In this document: one piece after another, positions 48,867 through 60,748 of the stretch | Numbering within the stretch: position 1 is the first letter of the stretch | Layout: each line of letters begins with the position of its first letter | Assembly: GCA_963082975.1 (NCBI GenBank) | Contig: OY720344.1 | Coordinates: 29,981,172 to 30,045,171, forward strand | DNA length: 64,000 bases | Source of the DNA: Labia minor | Lineage: Eukaryota; Arthropoda; Insecta; Dermaptera; Spongiphoridae | Direction: 5' to 3' | Program-made: the position numbers and the translations under genes | The notes under the pieces: generated by a model | What the model saw: only the letters and a program-made list of their open reading frames with translations | The model's database searches: none | What the model was told of the DNA's origin: nothing

Positions 48867-51737
48867 TACTATATATATATAGTTGTAGATAAAATTAAAA
48901 TTCCCATGAAATAATCTTGAAAGTAATAAATATATTCATTCTTTTTAATATAATTATTTCTTAATCAAACATGGATGTAAGTGGATTATAAATTGAATGT
49001 AGATTAGCCAAGCCAATTTAAGAAAGCATGTTCGTCGCATCAGTAATACTCAACAATAAGATAAAGAACAAGGCATTGTTTTATCTGGAACAATACAATA
49101 CATGTAATAATATATTCTAACCAACGAGTACTTAATGGCTTACAAAGCAAGTAATTAAAAAGAAAAATGAAATGTACATTTTATTACATATATTTATTTT
49201 CTTTATCTTTTTATTAAAACAAATTTATAATTCTTAAGGAATTAAAAATCTATTAATTGAAATTTATTGGATTTGCATTTATTTAGCCCCTATTTCTCTA
49301 TTAGATTTTATTAATGATATAAATTATATATGTTTATATTATTTTCATAATTAATTTTTAAAGAATATATAAATTTTAAATGAAAACAAACCACTTAATT
49401 TTTGATATTTGTGAAATATGATAAGAAGAAAAGAGAGACAGAGAGTACGAGTATAATTTTGACAACCTAATGAGTTGATTAATATTAGAAAGGATTATGC
49501 CAAAAGTATTAACAAAAGGCAGGTAGGTGGGAATGGAGCGAAGGCGTTCTCTCTCCCCTGGACATCAATCTGGATCAGATAAATTATCCATCTCTCTCTC
49601 TCTCTTTCTCTCTTTCTCTCACTTACACACTTCAAGTTCAGGATATAATCTTTAATTCCTGTTAGACAGTAAGCGGATTTAAACTTATGCATTCCTTCGT
49701 CCTCCTTTTTTTTTTAATCACAACTTCATTAGTAATCGGTGTATGAATACAAATTTGTCATCCACATTTTAATATTTCTTAATATTTTAATTCTGTTAAA
49801 AAATAATTTAATACGATTTAAGCAAAGAAGAAATACTAATCTATATGGAACCATAAATCTTAACGAGAAATCTGAAAGTTTCACATTTATTTTTCTAAAT
49901 ACATTTATAATTTATTTAAATTTTTTTTTTTCATAATGGCCTTTCAGTTAAATTTGTATGAAAAAAAAGATATTATAATGACGAAACAGAAACAAAATAG
50001 TAATATCATAAAATTAATAATAATTATTAATTAAAATAAAAATAATTGATAAAATGAATGTCATTTGTTACTTTAAATAAAACTATAATAATTTCATTAA
50101 TTTTATATTTTTGATTTTTGATCCACTTTTTTAAGAGTTGATTTCATAAATAGTACCTATATTTAAAAATTAAAATGATGATTGGTTAAGCTTATCAAAT
50201 ATTTGATTATAATATAAAAATATTCAGAAATATTTTATATTTCTTCTATCTTTTGATAATCTAATCTTCAAGAACATTTTTTTTCTCCCTATCGTTTGGA
50301 GAGATTAATTTCTTCGATGCTAATTGACTATTTAGTAGAGAGGTTATTGCTCAAATTACCAAAGACACAATAGCTTGTTGATTAGAAAGTATGATGCCAT
50401 TTAAAAATTATGTCAATACGTAGCTCTTGTATTTTAAGCAATTCATCATCCATTTGAAATCATTTAACATTTTTTCCCTATTTTTATATGAATACACATT
50501 TCTATTATTTTTTGTAGTATGAACAAATTTTAATTTTATTTACTTAATATTAATATGTATAGTTTATATTTTTACCTATATAGATAATAAGTAATTAATT
50601 CGGTTTTTTTTATCCTTTTTCATTTCATTATCTTACTTTGTATATCTAATTATTTTTAATGATTTGTATTATGATTATGACAATTATTATATTATTATTA
50701 TAAATATTTATAATATTTATTTTATTTTAAGAAACTCTTAAATTGAATTGATTTAGATGTTATAGAATTGAAATAAAATTATATGAAATAGTTTATTATA
50801 AAATTTTTTTTCAAAATTTATAATTATACACGTTTTTGAGAAAACAATCAATTTTACAAAAGTGAAGTCAATTGCTGTTCAATATTAATTGCAAAATTTA
50901 TTTTTATATTTTTTTATCTGTAGTTTGAATTTCTAAAGATTATATATTTAAATTTGAATTTCTTTGAAATTATAGTTTGTCAAAGAAAACAACTTAATTT
51001 TTATTTATTAATATATTTATTTTTTATTCTTATAGAGATATTCTTAGGTACTATTTGTAAATAAAAAATACTAAATAAAATTATTTTGAATTAGTGATAA
51101 AAATTTAGCAAAATATAAACTTAGTATTCAATCAAACTTATAGGATTTGAAATTTATAAACGAAAAAAAATTACTAATAAATACGAACTCAAAAAAAAAA
51201 AAATTTCCAAAATAATAATAATTATTGGTACTATTTTATTCAATTTTAGAATAATGTTATAAAAATGATACCTTCTTTAGTATTTTCTAAAATTAAGCCA
51301 ATAAAATCTTCTATAAAATTTTCTTTTGAAAAACCTGTTGAAAACATGATTTATAAATACAAATTAAATAGAAAAAAAAAAGTGTTCATAGAAAATACGA
51401 AGGTAGACAGACCACGGTCCTCGTTTCCCTTTGAAAAATCACACCTATTCTTGTGAATAGAATTCCAAAGAGATTTACTTTGATTTAGAACTCCTAAAAA
51501 TGGAATTCTCCCTAGGCAAATGGATTCGCTGCGTGCTCGAGTAATGCCCTCCCTATCTGCCTTGGCGCGTTTCTTCACAATAGCTTGTAAATACGTGACC
51601 GTTCATGCCCGTTTCCATTAACTACTCAAGTGTTTTGTTCTATGCATAAGAGACGGAACCATTCTTGTTGACTTGAACAAATTGATTCTTGTTTAGAAAA
51701 AAAGTCTCAATATTTTAAAAAATGTTTATCTATTTTT
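48867..51737. other. AT-rich spacer
   Basis: No gene supported. (CT)n at 49590-49620. A balanced patch sits at 51400-51640 (AGACCACGGTCCTCGTTTCC; TGCCTTGGCGCGTTTC) without an open frame above 75 codons. The remainder is low complexity. Confidence 0.45.
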
Positions 51738-52367
51738 ACTATCTCGCCAGAGATAGTATTGCGATCACGAAAATTTTCGATGTTGAGATTTTGATGTTTT
51801 TATACGTTTTGAAGGTTCCTGAATCATTTTCACAAAGGTTGAGAAAAATGTCTGTGTGTGTGTGTGTATGTGTGTGTGTATGTGTGTGTGTATGTGTGTG
51901 TGTATGTATGTAGACAAGATTGCGCAAAAACGGTTTGAGCTAGAATGATGAAATTTGGTACATGGACATTATTCAAAATTCATAGTTTTCTATCAACTTT
52001 TGAGAAATGTAGCTCATCCGGAAGTGGGTCATTACCTACAACGTTTTGATTTTTTTTCCTCTAAAATGACCGTAAAAATAAAGATATATGTTTGATAATT
52101 TTTCACATGATTAATAATTGTATAAAACTGCTATATATAGAATTTCAGCTTGATTGAATCGCTGAAAGTACCAGAATTAATTTTTTAACACTGCAAATCT
52201 CACGCGCTAACACGTGGTGCCATCAACAAAGAGCCAAACATGCACTGGTTTAATAAATTTATTAATTTTAATTTATAATTTAATTAATTTAATTTAATTT
52301 AAATTAATATATGATATTTAATTCAATTCAAATTTGCGAGATAGTCGAGTGGAGACACTCCAGCTAA
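51738..52367 (+). mobile_element. Helitron2-like repeat family III, copy 2
   Basis: Opens ACTATCTC-GCCA-GAGATAGT, a perfect 8-bp stem, then GCGATCACGAAAATTTTCG. It carries a long (TG)n/(TATG)n array at 51850-51913, GATGAAATTTGGTACATGG and CATCCGGAAGTGGGTC. It ends GCGAGATAGTCG then hairpin TGGAG-ACA-CTCCA and GCTAA (to 52367) before T. The inverted CGAGATAGT/ACTATCTCG pair is internal to the hairpin at the 3' side, an asymmetric repeat. The array is longer than in copy 1. Confidence 0.8.
51850..51913 (+). repeat. (TG)n/(TATG)n microsatellite inside family III copy 2
   Basis: Alternating TG blocks interrupted by TATG. It sits at the same internal position as the shorter array of copy 1 (44985-45005), so it expanded within the element. 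Confidence 0.95.
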
Positions 52368-52644
52368 TTTTTTTTAATAATACCTGTTCCATAATATTTG
52401 AATCTAAATCTATATATATAAAATGAACAAAAAATATCTTTAAGATTAAAATTTTTCTCTTAATTTCTTTTAATTGCTTTTATCCACCTACATACAATAT
52501 TTTATATTGACTCCTACGATTTTTAATCTCCTTTAATTTGATTTTACAAATAATAACCTATTTAATCAAAAGAATCATTTAATGTTTAATATATTTTTTA
52601 AAAAATAAATATCCATAAACATATTATTGAATTTATATATTTTA

Positions 52645-52670
<26 letters not shown>
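52368..52670. other. AT-rich spacer ending in (TCTA)n
   Basis: A (TCTA)n array at 52647-52674 runs straight into the 5' tip of the Helitron at 52671; part may be expansion of that tip. Confidence 0.5.
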
Positions 52671-52675
<5 letters not shown>

Positions 52676-53681
52676 ATATATAAAAGGCAATGTCTGTGTG
52701 TCTGTCTGTGTTATTGTTTTGTGTTTTGTACATATATATGTAAAATAAAGAACAAACAGAAATAAGAAAATAAATTTTAATTAATATAATTTATAAAAAA
52801 ATTAATGTTCATAAACTTAGAATATTAATTATTTCTTCTTCTTCTTCTTCTTCTATTATAGGCCTAAGGCCTGTTCTTCTTCACTATCCTCAGGTCTTTT
52901 TTGGGAAGAGTACGCCCAGCAGTCAGCCCATTTTTTCGGTGGCTTGGTCTCTTGTGTTGCTGGCCTTCCATCCCGGGCTATATTCTCAAGAGCCCTTCCG
53001 CGTTGGCTCTTCCTACGTGTTCGTTCCATTTTTACGGCGAATCTTAACCCATTTTCCGTAATAGGTTCGTTGCCGTGTCGTCAATCTGTTAATCATTCCA
53101 ATTTTCGAGGCTGTGTGTGGTTCATTGAGCAATTGTGATTTGCGTCTCTTGAGTAGATTGCTAGTCTCATCTCCGAGACGTGGATGTTCTTAGTTAAGTC
53201 GAAGCCCCCCAACACGACAAGGAGACATCCATGGTGGGGCTTGCCGGAGGCAGCTGATGTTAAATTAAATTGAAAATTTTTGTTCTTAGTTGGAATCGAA
53301 CGCCGACTTCTTGCGTGGAAACTTGGTATCCTACGCTCTCGGCCACCCTGCCTCCTATTAATTATTAATTATTTAATTAATTAAAATCTACTTAAATAAA
53401 TGCAAAGAGCCACAAATATATTAGTAAATATATAAATAATAATATGAAATAGTCAATAAATCTTACTTATTATACTAGGAAAATTTGTTGTTGATTAAAT
53501 TAAAATATATTTTCCAAGAAAACAAATATATGTCTTATCTACTTATACTGATTGAAACAAAATGGATGAAAACATTTTACATACAGACTTTCAACCAAAT
53601 ACCATGTATCACTCGGGGGTACAGGGGGCGGAGCCCCCGTCTAGGTGTGAAGAGCGCCTGGAAGGCGCTCGGAGCAGCTAG
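52671..53681 (+). mobile_element. Non-autonomous Helitron, second copy
   Basis: Starts TCTATATATATAAAAGG after A, ends hairpin GAGCGCC-TGGA-AGGCGCTC, six bases, CTAG (53678-53681) before T. The last about 200 bp and first about 40 bp match the Helitron at 33799-36883; the inner cargo is different. The 3' segment has 29 extra bases after ACTGATTGAAAC compared with the other copy. No Rep/helicase. Confidence 0.87.
52846..53350 (-). repeat. Retroposon cargo: tRNA-like head and LINE-type tail with (GAA)n
   Basis: Read on the minus strand, GGGTGGCCGAGAGCG (A-box-like) and GTTCGATTCC (B-box) at about 53285-53350 form a tRNA-like head. At the other end, a frame beginning MERTRRKSQRGRALENIA continues GRPATQETKPPKKWADCW, ends EEEQALGL with TAA TAG, and runs into (GAA)n at 52848. 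GRP...KKWADCW is the usual LINE ORF2 tail. Either a SINE with a LINE-derived 3' part or two adjacent scraps, both inside the Helitron. Confidence 0.6.
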
Positions 53682-54238
53682 TTCTCAATAATAAATAAAA
53701 AGATTATTTTATTAAAAAAAAACTGATAATAAAACAATTTTATAATATCCTATTAATTAGAAATAAAATTATTGATTTTTTTTTCTTTTTCAAGAAGTTT
53801 TGAAAGCTTTTAAATAATTACAATAAAAAAAGAATAAATTAAAATAAATAATCTTATTAATTTTATTTAATAATTTAATTTTTAATCTTGACTTTTTTCT
53901 TTATGTTAAAATGTTATATTTAAAGTATTTTTAATTTATTTTATTTTACTTACATTTATAAATCACATCTATTTATCTGTATTAATTTTAAATCCCATAA
54001 AAGCATTAGAATTATTACTGTAGGCCAGCGAACTTTATGTAAATTTCTTGTTGTATATGGATTATTTTATCTGAAAATAAAAATTATTATTTAAAAAAAG
54101 TAATTATATATTCAATCATGAATAAAAACTAAAAGTATAAGAATTTTATACCTATATATATATATATAAGTTAAAATTTTATACAAAATATATATTATCA
54201 AATTTATTCATTAAAAAAATAATACTATAAAACAAAAT

Positions 54239-54282
<44 letters not shown>

Positions 54283-56928
54283 CTCATCTTAATTTAATTT
54301 AGTTTAATCAATTATTTAGAAAATTGTATATGAAATTAAAAATTTCAATCAAGATTAGTTATTTCATTTTTAATTTATATCTAAATTTTTTTAAATCAAA
54401 ATATTGTTTAATATTACTTAAATTATTATTAATTTTTTACTAAAAAATTTATTTTCATAAAGTATATATCTACTTTTAAAAAATAAGAAAATAAAAAGTA
54501 AAGATTAATATTATTCAATGGATCTAAGAATTTCATGGGGCAGCTTCGGTTCTATTAAATCAATTATCAATTGAAAAAAAAATAATAATTTTATATCATC
54601 TTCTATAATATTCAAAGCTGGTCCTGAGCATTTTTTTAAGTTTTTATAAATAATAGAGATAATTGAACAAAAGTAAGATCTCTATTTTTAAAATTTTTTA
54701 TGTTGTTTTTACTAAAATTCGCCTTTGTAAGTACTTATAGCTTATCTTGCTGCTTCTGACCTGCTTAGAGGATTGATTTCAACAATAATAAATTAATTTT
54801 TACTTATCTTATATAAAATTATAATCTATTTTTTAATTTTTTTTTTACTAAAACCATTTTAAAAACATTCATTCCAACTGCTAATTAATTATATTATATC
54901 ATTTTTTTCTTATTAATTATCATTTTGTGTTTTTTCATTTATGAATAATTAAGAAGAATAAAATTCGTGGTTTAAATATAAATTTACATTAAATATCCGT
55001 TTTCAGTTTAACTTTTGTTAGTTATTAAAAAAAAACATAAGCACAATTCCCCAATGCAGTTATACTTGTATATTAAATTCTTTTTCAACACATGCTTTTT
55101 TTATTCAATAAAAAATCAAGTTTTATCCTAATTGTGTAATAAAAGTTTAAATGTAGTTTATTTTTAATTGTATTGTATTTTTTTCTGTCAAGATTAATTT
55201 AATTGTCTTCAGTCTTTATTTGATCATGATTGTGACTCGACTAGATCCAATTTAGAATTTCTGTTATAGAAAAATACAAGTCCAATCAACATGATAAAAT
55301 TAAAACAGATAAATCCTGTACTTTGCATGGATATATAATTTGGTTTGCTTGATTTTTTTTTTTTTGTTTACCCTATTAGGATGGTTTTAAAAAATTTAAT
55401 CAATTTTAAAGCATGGGTAAAACGATTTTCTCTCTCTTTCTCTACATACCTACTCATATATGCTCGAATATTCTAAACACTATCAAATTCAGTACTTAAA
55501 TTACATTTAAAAAAAAAAAAATATTATAATCTCAATGTGAAAAAAATAACTTCGATGATGGTCATCATTTAATTATGAACTATTTTATTAAAATTAAAAT
55601 TATTTTAATAGTAAATAAATTGTTTAATATAATGAAATGTAAAAAATAATGAACAAGTAATGATATTAAAATTGATATAAGAGTCCAAGATTTTTCGATT
55701 TCAGTAACATCACTGAGATAAATAAATAATTTAAAGGGGGTTTCAAATATATTAACCATTTACATCTAAATTTACCCCTGGCAATAATTATTTTAAATTA
55801 ATTTTCTTAAATTTATAATAAGAAAAATATAAAAATAATAAATAATATTTTATTTATTATATTTGATTATAAAGACGAATGTTGAAAAAATAAATAATAA
55901 ATATTAATAAAAAAACTAGAAGAATAGTTAATACAAAATGATAAGTAATTTTAAATAATTTAAAATCAATTTTCAAAATTATTAATAGAATTAAACTAAA
56001 TTTTCGATGAATATTTTTTTTTTGAGTGATAATGATGATCAAGTCTTCAAATAATAAAATAATGTAAAAAAATATTTCACATATGTGATAGTAAGAGTTT
56101 GAAGTAAGAGGAGGCAATTTAAGCTAATGCAGTGATCTCGAAGGAATTGCATCAGGGATGGGGGCGGAGTTCCTGACGCAAGAGTCTCCGTCAATGAATC
56201 AATTCGATGGTAATTATCCCTAAGTGATAAGCATCTTAATGGTATGGACGTAAATCATAGTTAGGTCAGGGATCAAAATCCGACACCAAAATAATTAAAT
56301 ATTTTTATCCTGAATTAATATCATTTTATTTCCGTTAATATAAACAAAAGAAAAACAGAATACTCCTCTATCGATTGATAATTTCTTATATAAAAAATTA
56401 TCCCTTTGTCACTTTCACATATAAAATTTTTTTTCCAAATTAATAAAAATGACATCTACTTTATGTGATTTATTTTGAAACTTCTTCAATAAATTGTTAA
56501 AGACATCTATTTAAAATTCCAAAATACAACTCAGCCATTTTATTCTTTTATTATTTTAATATATTTGAAAAACTTATAGAAAAAAAGAAAAGAAAAAAAA
56601 AATCATTGAAATGGCAAAAAAGCCTGGTGTTAAAATTTTTCTTTAAATTACTAGAAAAAGAAATGATAAATGGACTTCATTTCAAAAAACAAAAAAAAAA
56701 TTATGTTGAAAATATGAATCTATTAACTAATTAAATATTATTTTTTCGTTATTTATTTTACGCTGTTTAAAATATTTGTATTAGCCCTTATAGCATCTTT
56801 TACTATTGGGGAATTTATCACCTTTAATATTGTATATATTTTAATTAATTAATTTTTTTTGGACTACGTAAGCTTTTTGATATATATATATATATATAAT
56901 ATTTTTCGAAAAAAGCTCCAACCAAATC
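53682..56928. other. AT-rich spacer
   Basis: No gene supported. (AT)n at 54240-54279. A balanced patch sits at 56100-56280 (GATGGGGGCGGAGTTCCTG; AGAGTCTCCGTCAATG). The remainder is low complexity. Confidence 0.45.
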
Positions 56929-57160
56929 TTCTGAATGCTTGTGTTTAATCTTATTTCCAGTAAATTTAAATTAAATTATTAAAAAAGAACACATTTTCTC
57001 CTATTATGGTGTTTGTCTTAAGAACTTTGTCCATTTCAAATAAATTACTTATCCGACATCGTTAAAACTTAATTTCTTTTCTAATACCTTTAAATTAAAA
57101 TGGTCAAATTGTATTGATTAAAATAAAATCCAATAACATTGATAAATTGATAAAACTTTG
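56929..57160 (+). repeat. Direct repeat, left copy (about 232 bp)
   Basis: From TTCTGAATGCTTGTG to ATTGATAAAACTTTG this matches 58650-58884 with only a few mismatches and small indels. The repeat has no terminal inverted repeats, no coding frame and no match to the transposon families here. Confidence 0.9.
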
Positions 57161-57617
57161 AAACTAGAGTCTTATGCCGGAATGGAGAGGGATATGTGAA
57201 AGATTTTTAATATTGAATTGATGGGATTTGGGATTTGAATAGGGTTTGGGACTCGACTTTCTCAATTGAAGGCGAGGAAAAGTCGTGGCTTGCGTGAGCA
57301 GGGTTGCTTCCCTGAAGTGGAACAATCTCTATCGGGGTCACAGAGAGTGTCCACCCGCTACTCATGGGGCTCGGGCAAAATTCTTCTTTAATATAGATCA
57401 TGTTTTTCTTTATATATAGCCTTTTCCTAGTCAGTAAATGTATACTAATTACCACCACGAGTCACCAATTGAATGAAAAATTATTGTAAACCCTTTTTTG
57501 TTGTTTTGGGATAAAATTTTTTATGTACCATACATTGGCTAATAAACATACTTTTTAAAACTACTTAAACTAAAAAAAAACAATTTTTCTTTAAATTAAT
57601 TTTATTGTAAATTTATT
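57161..57617. other. GC-richer patch between the direct repeats
   Basis: 57180-57380 is of balanced composition (GGGACTCGACTTTCTC; GGCGAGGAAAAGTCGTGGC; GTCCACCCGCTACTCATGG). An 83-codon minus-strand frame crosses it without known motifs. Unassigned. Confidence 0.3.
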
Positions 57618-57766
57618 GGCTTCTGGGATCAAAATTGGGAAGCTACTTAATAAAAAGTAGTGCCTCCGATCAAGAAAATCAAGGTTAAGGTGGATAGGAC
57701 CCATTCTACTGATCTTAGAACACCTAATTAATAGAACCGACTTGATAAGCGTTGTTCTTGTGAAGT
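57618..57766 (+). repeat. 5'-truncated SINE copy
   Basis: Begins in the body (GGCTTCTGGGATCAAAATTG), then AGTAGTGCCTCCGATCAAG, GGATAGGACCC and ACCGACTTGATAAGCG, matching the SINEs at 13056 and 18856. The tRNA head is missing. Confidence 0.8.
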
Positions 57767-58649
57767 CAGAGAATTTTTCTATTGTTGTATTTTCATTTTT
57801 GACAAAATTATATAATAAAGTTATTTATGGACTATTTTGTTCTAGTATAATTTATTTTAAATGTTTTTTTAAGTAAAATTATTAAAAAAAAACATTTTAA
57901 TTTAATTAATCTTAATTATTTAGATAAAATATTATTACATTATGTACGAGAATACGAGAAATCTTTTTAAATTCAAACATGGACAATGCCTTTATATTAT
58001 TTTCCTCTAACACAAAAAAAAAGAAAGGAAAATGAATGAAAAATGAAATAGTCAGATGATCCCGACATGCATTGCTATCTCTGAAATTGTCCATTTAAAT
58101 CACTTCGTTTATATAAATAGATATTTATATGCATTATTATGCTAGTATGAATTTTATATCTACAGTCAAAAATGTTATCTCAAATAAATGAGTTTGTGCA
58201 GATTTCAAATATTTGTTTTATTTGATTGTTTATACAGAGAATCCTTCTCTTGGAAATTATATCAAAGGCACCTTTCATCTATAGAATTTCAATGTCTAAC
58301 ACACACATTTATACTAAATATAAATAAAATAATTTTATCATTATCTAAAATTTATCTGGTTAAATTTTTTTATAAAATATTTTTTGTTTCAATTAATTAT
58401 ATTATATTTTAATTATAATTATTATATTATATATTCAATAATTATTAAATTGAAAAAAATATATTTATTATATATTTATTATTATTATATTCGGATAATT
58501 GATAAAATAGAAGGCATGAGAGTAAATATTTTTCACATTAAATCGCAATTATCTATCAAAGTATAAATATTAAAATAAGTGTAAAAGTGATATATTCGAT
58601 AAATTATATGTACTTTTCTGTTAGAATATTAAAAGTTAATTTTAAAGCA
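57767..58649. other. AT-rich spacer
   Basis: No gene supported; open frames at 58188-58566 are leucine/isoleucine/tyrosine-rich products of AT-rich DNA. Confidence 0.45.
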
Positions 58650-58884
58650 TTCTGAATGCTTGTGTTTAATCTTATTTCCAGTAAATTTAAATTAAATTAG
58701 GAAAAAAGAAGACATTTTCTCCTATTATGGTGTTTGTCTTAAGAACTTTGTCCATTTCAAATAAATTACTTATCCGACTTCGTTAAAACTTAATTTCTTT
58801 TCTAATTCCTTTAAATTAAAATGGTCAAATTGTGTATTGGTTTAAAATAAAATCCAATAACATTGATAAATTGATAAAACTTTG
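58650..58884 (+). repeat. Direct repeat, right copy (about 235 bp)
   Basis: Partner of 56929-57160, same orientation, start-to-start distance 1,721 bp. Differences include ATTATTAAAAAAGAAC versus ATTAGGAAAAAAGAAG and a few single bases. Confidence 0.9.
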
Positions 58885-60617
58885 TAATTAGATCATTTAG
58901 ATGATTTTCATGGTATCCTTTGACCAAAGCAATAAAAGAAAGGAAAGGAAAACTAAATAACAGAAATGCATCCAACGCAAATTTGAATTGTAATTAGTGG
59001 AGTGTTTCTTATTTTAAAAACATGAAAAATTCAATTTATAAGTTTAATTTGATTAATAAAATTATTTGAATTGTGATAATTTTTATTTTAATTATAATTT
59101 TATAAACATTCCCTTTATTTTTAATAAATGAAATATTTTTTTAAATATAATTATAACCATAGGTATTTATTTATTATGTAAAAAAGTAGCCAAATACAAT
59201 CTTTTCCTATTATTCAGTTAAATAGGATTTAAAGGAAAGCATAACTGTTAATTATAAAGCTCTATTATTTTATCATAGCCATTTATCCCAAGAAGAAAAA
59301 CCATACACATTTTTAGAAAAATAATTTTTTATTATTATTTTACTTTTACTATTATTCATACAAAATTTACATATAAATTAAATAATTTAATTTAAATAAT
59401 TTTAAACAATCTGGAAAATAATTAAAAAAATTATCATTATTTGTTAAATAAAAAACTGTAAAATTTATAGAAGCCGGGAAAAACTGTTTTTTATTAAAGT
59501 AATCTTTAACCAAAATGATTAGTTGCATTAATATTAAATGAATATGCATTTGTAAAGGATATATATAATTCACAGACCAGAAAATTTAATTAAATTATAA
59601 CTACTCTTATTTAATCTACCTAATAGAAATAATATCGTGAATATTTGACAAGAAGCAAGATGAAAATAATCCAGTTAAATGACATTTTAATTACCATCAA
59701 ATGGTTGTGACTTTGATAGGCAGTTGATCACAAGTCCTGATCTAATTGTTTTAAATAAGCTTGGGTTTAGAAACAAAACAAAATTATTCATCCGAGACAA
59801 TGAATAGATACTCAGATCTTCATGAAATTATTAATATCCACTTTGCCTAGAAAATATGTGTAATTTAGTATTGAAATGAAAATTCATTTTATTATAAAAT
59901 AAAATGAGGAACAGAATTCTATTTTGATACTCCTGAAACTCACCGAAACATTAATAGAATTTATTTATTTATTGATTTAAGAAAATAATATATATTTTCT
60001 CCTTATATTTTTTTAAAATAAAATAATTACAATTCAGATAGTTCAGAAAATATTGTATACTATTATTGTACATATAAGTTATTTTACTAATTAAATAATT
60101 TTAACTGAAAAATTTCTTTATAAGCATTTGTATATTGAAATAGATTATTTTAAGTAATTCCAGTTTTTATTTTTTCAGAATATATTCTTATTTAATAAAA
60201 AAGTTGTGAAATAAAAAAATACCTAAAATAGGTGGGATCAGAATGATTCAAGAAAAAAAACAACAAATCAAAGAAATAAACGGTTTATTTTTCTTTTGAG
60301 TTTTAAAAATTTTCTATTTACCTTAAGAATACCATAAAACTTGAAAAAACTTTACTGCTCTTTCTTTGTTTCTTTATGGTAACTTGAAAATTTTCTGTTA
60401 AATATAAGACAATTCCTTTTTGGAAAAGTATATTATTTTAGCATTTTTTTTTTCAATCAAATATTTTGTTATTTACCATTTCATTTAGTTATATACACTT
60501 ATTAAGAAGCTGAGAGAAAGTTTTTCTCGCAAACAAATCGCATTCAAAATTCCATTGATTGAAGTAAATCTTGAGATTGGAAAATATTTACTTAAAACCT
60601 GGCGTGTTCGTTTCCAG
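58885..60617. other. AT-rich spacer upstream of the signal-peptide exon
   Basis: No coding sequence. It should contain the 3' part of an upstream intron or the promoter of the gene beginning at 60618. A pyrimidine-rich acceptor TGTTCGTTTCCAG lies at 60605-60617. No TATA-initiator pair could be singled out against the AT-rich background. Confidence 0.4.
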
Positions 60618-60748
60618 GCTGCAAGTCATGTTGGTCTGCTGAGCGGCGTTCCGGAGGCGTCCTGCCATGCTGCTCCTCGCCTCCATCTTGGCGCTTCTGG
60701 CGTTGCTTCCGGCCGGCTTGGCTGACTTCCGCTCCATCTCCTACGAAG
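60618..60748 (+). CDS. Exon with start codon and signal peptide of a secreted or membrane protein
   Basis: This is the one host-gene exon with strong support. It is strikingly GC-rich against AT-rich flanks, is preceded by an acceptor (TTCGTTTCCAG|GC, 60607-60617) and ends at a textbook donor (GAAG|GTAAGT, 60745-60754). The ATG at 60667 (G at -3) opens 27 codons plus one base: MLLLASILALLALLPAGLA, then DFRSISYE. A hydrophobic core followed by A-G-L-A is a typical signal peptide with cleavage likely after LA, so the product enters the secretory pathway. An upstream ATG at 60628 gives only a four-codon frame (MLVC) that ends at 60642. The upstream acceptor implies an earlier untranslated exon. 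The protein family is not recognisable from so short a piece. The minus-strand frame here is a shadow. Confidence 0.78.

Noticed and set aside
56929-58884. LTR retrotransposon with about 235-bp LTRs
   Set aside because: No TG...CA ends, primer-binding site, polypurine tract or gag/pol between the repeats.
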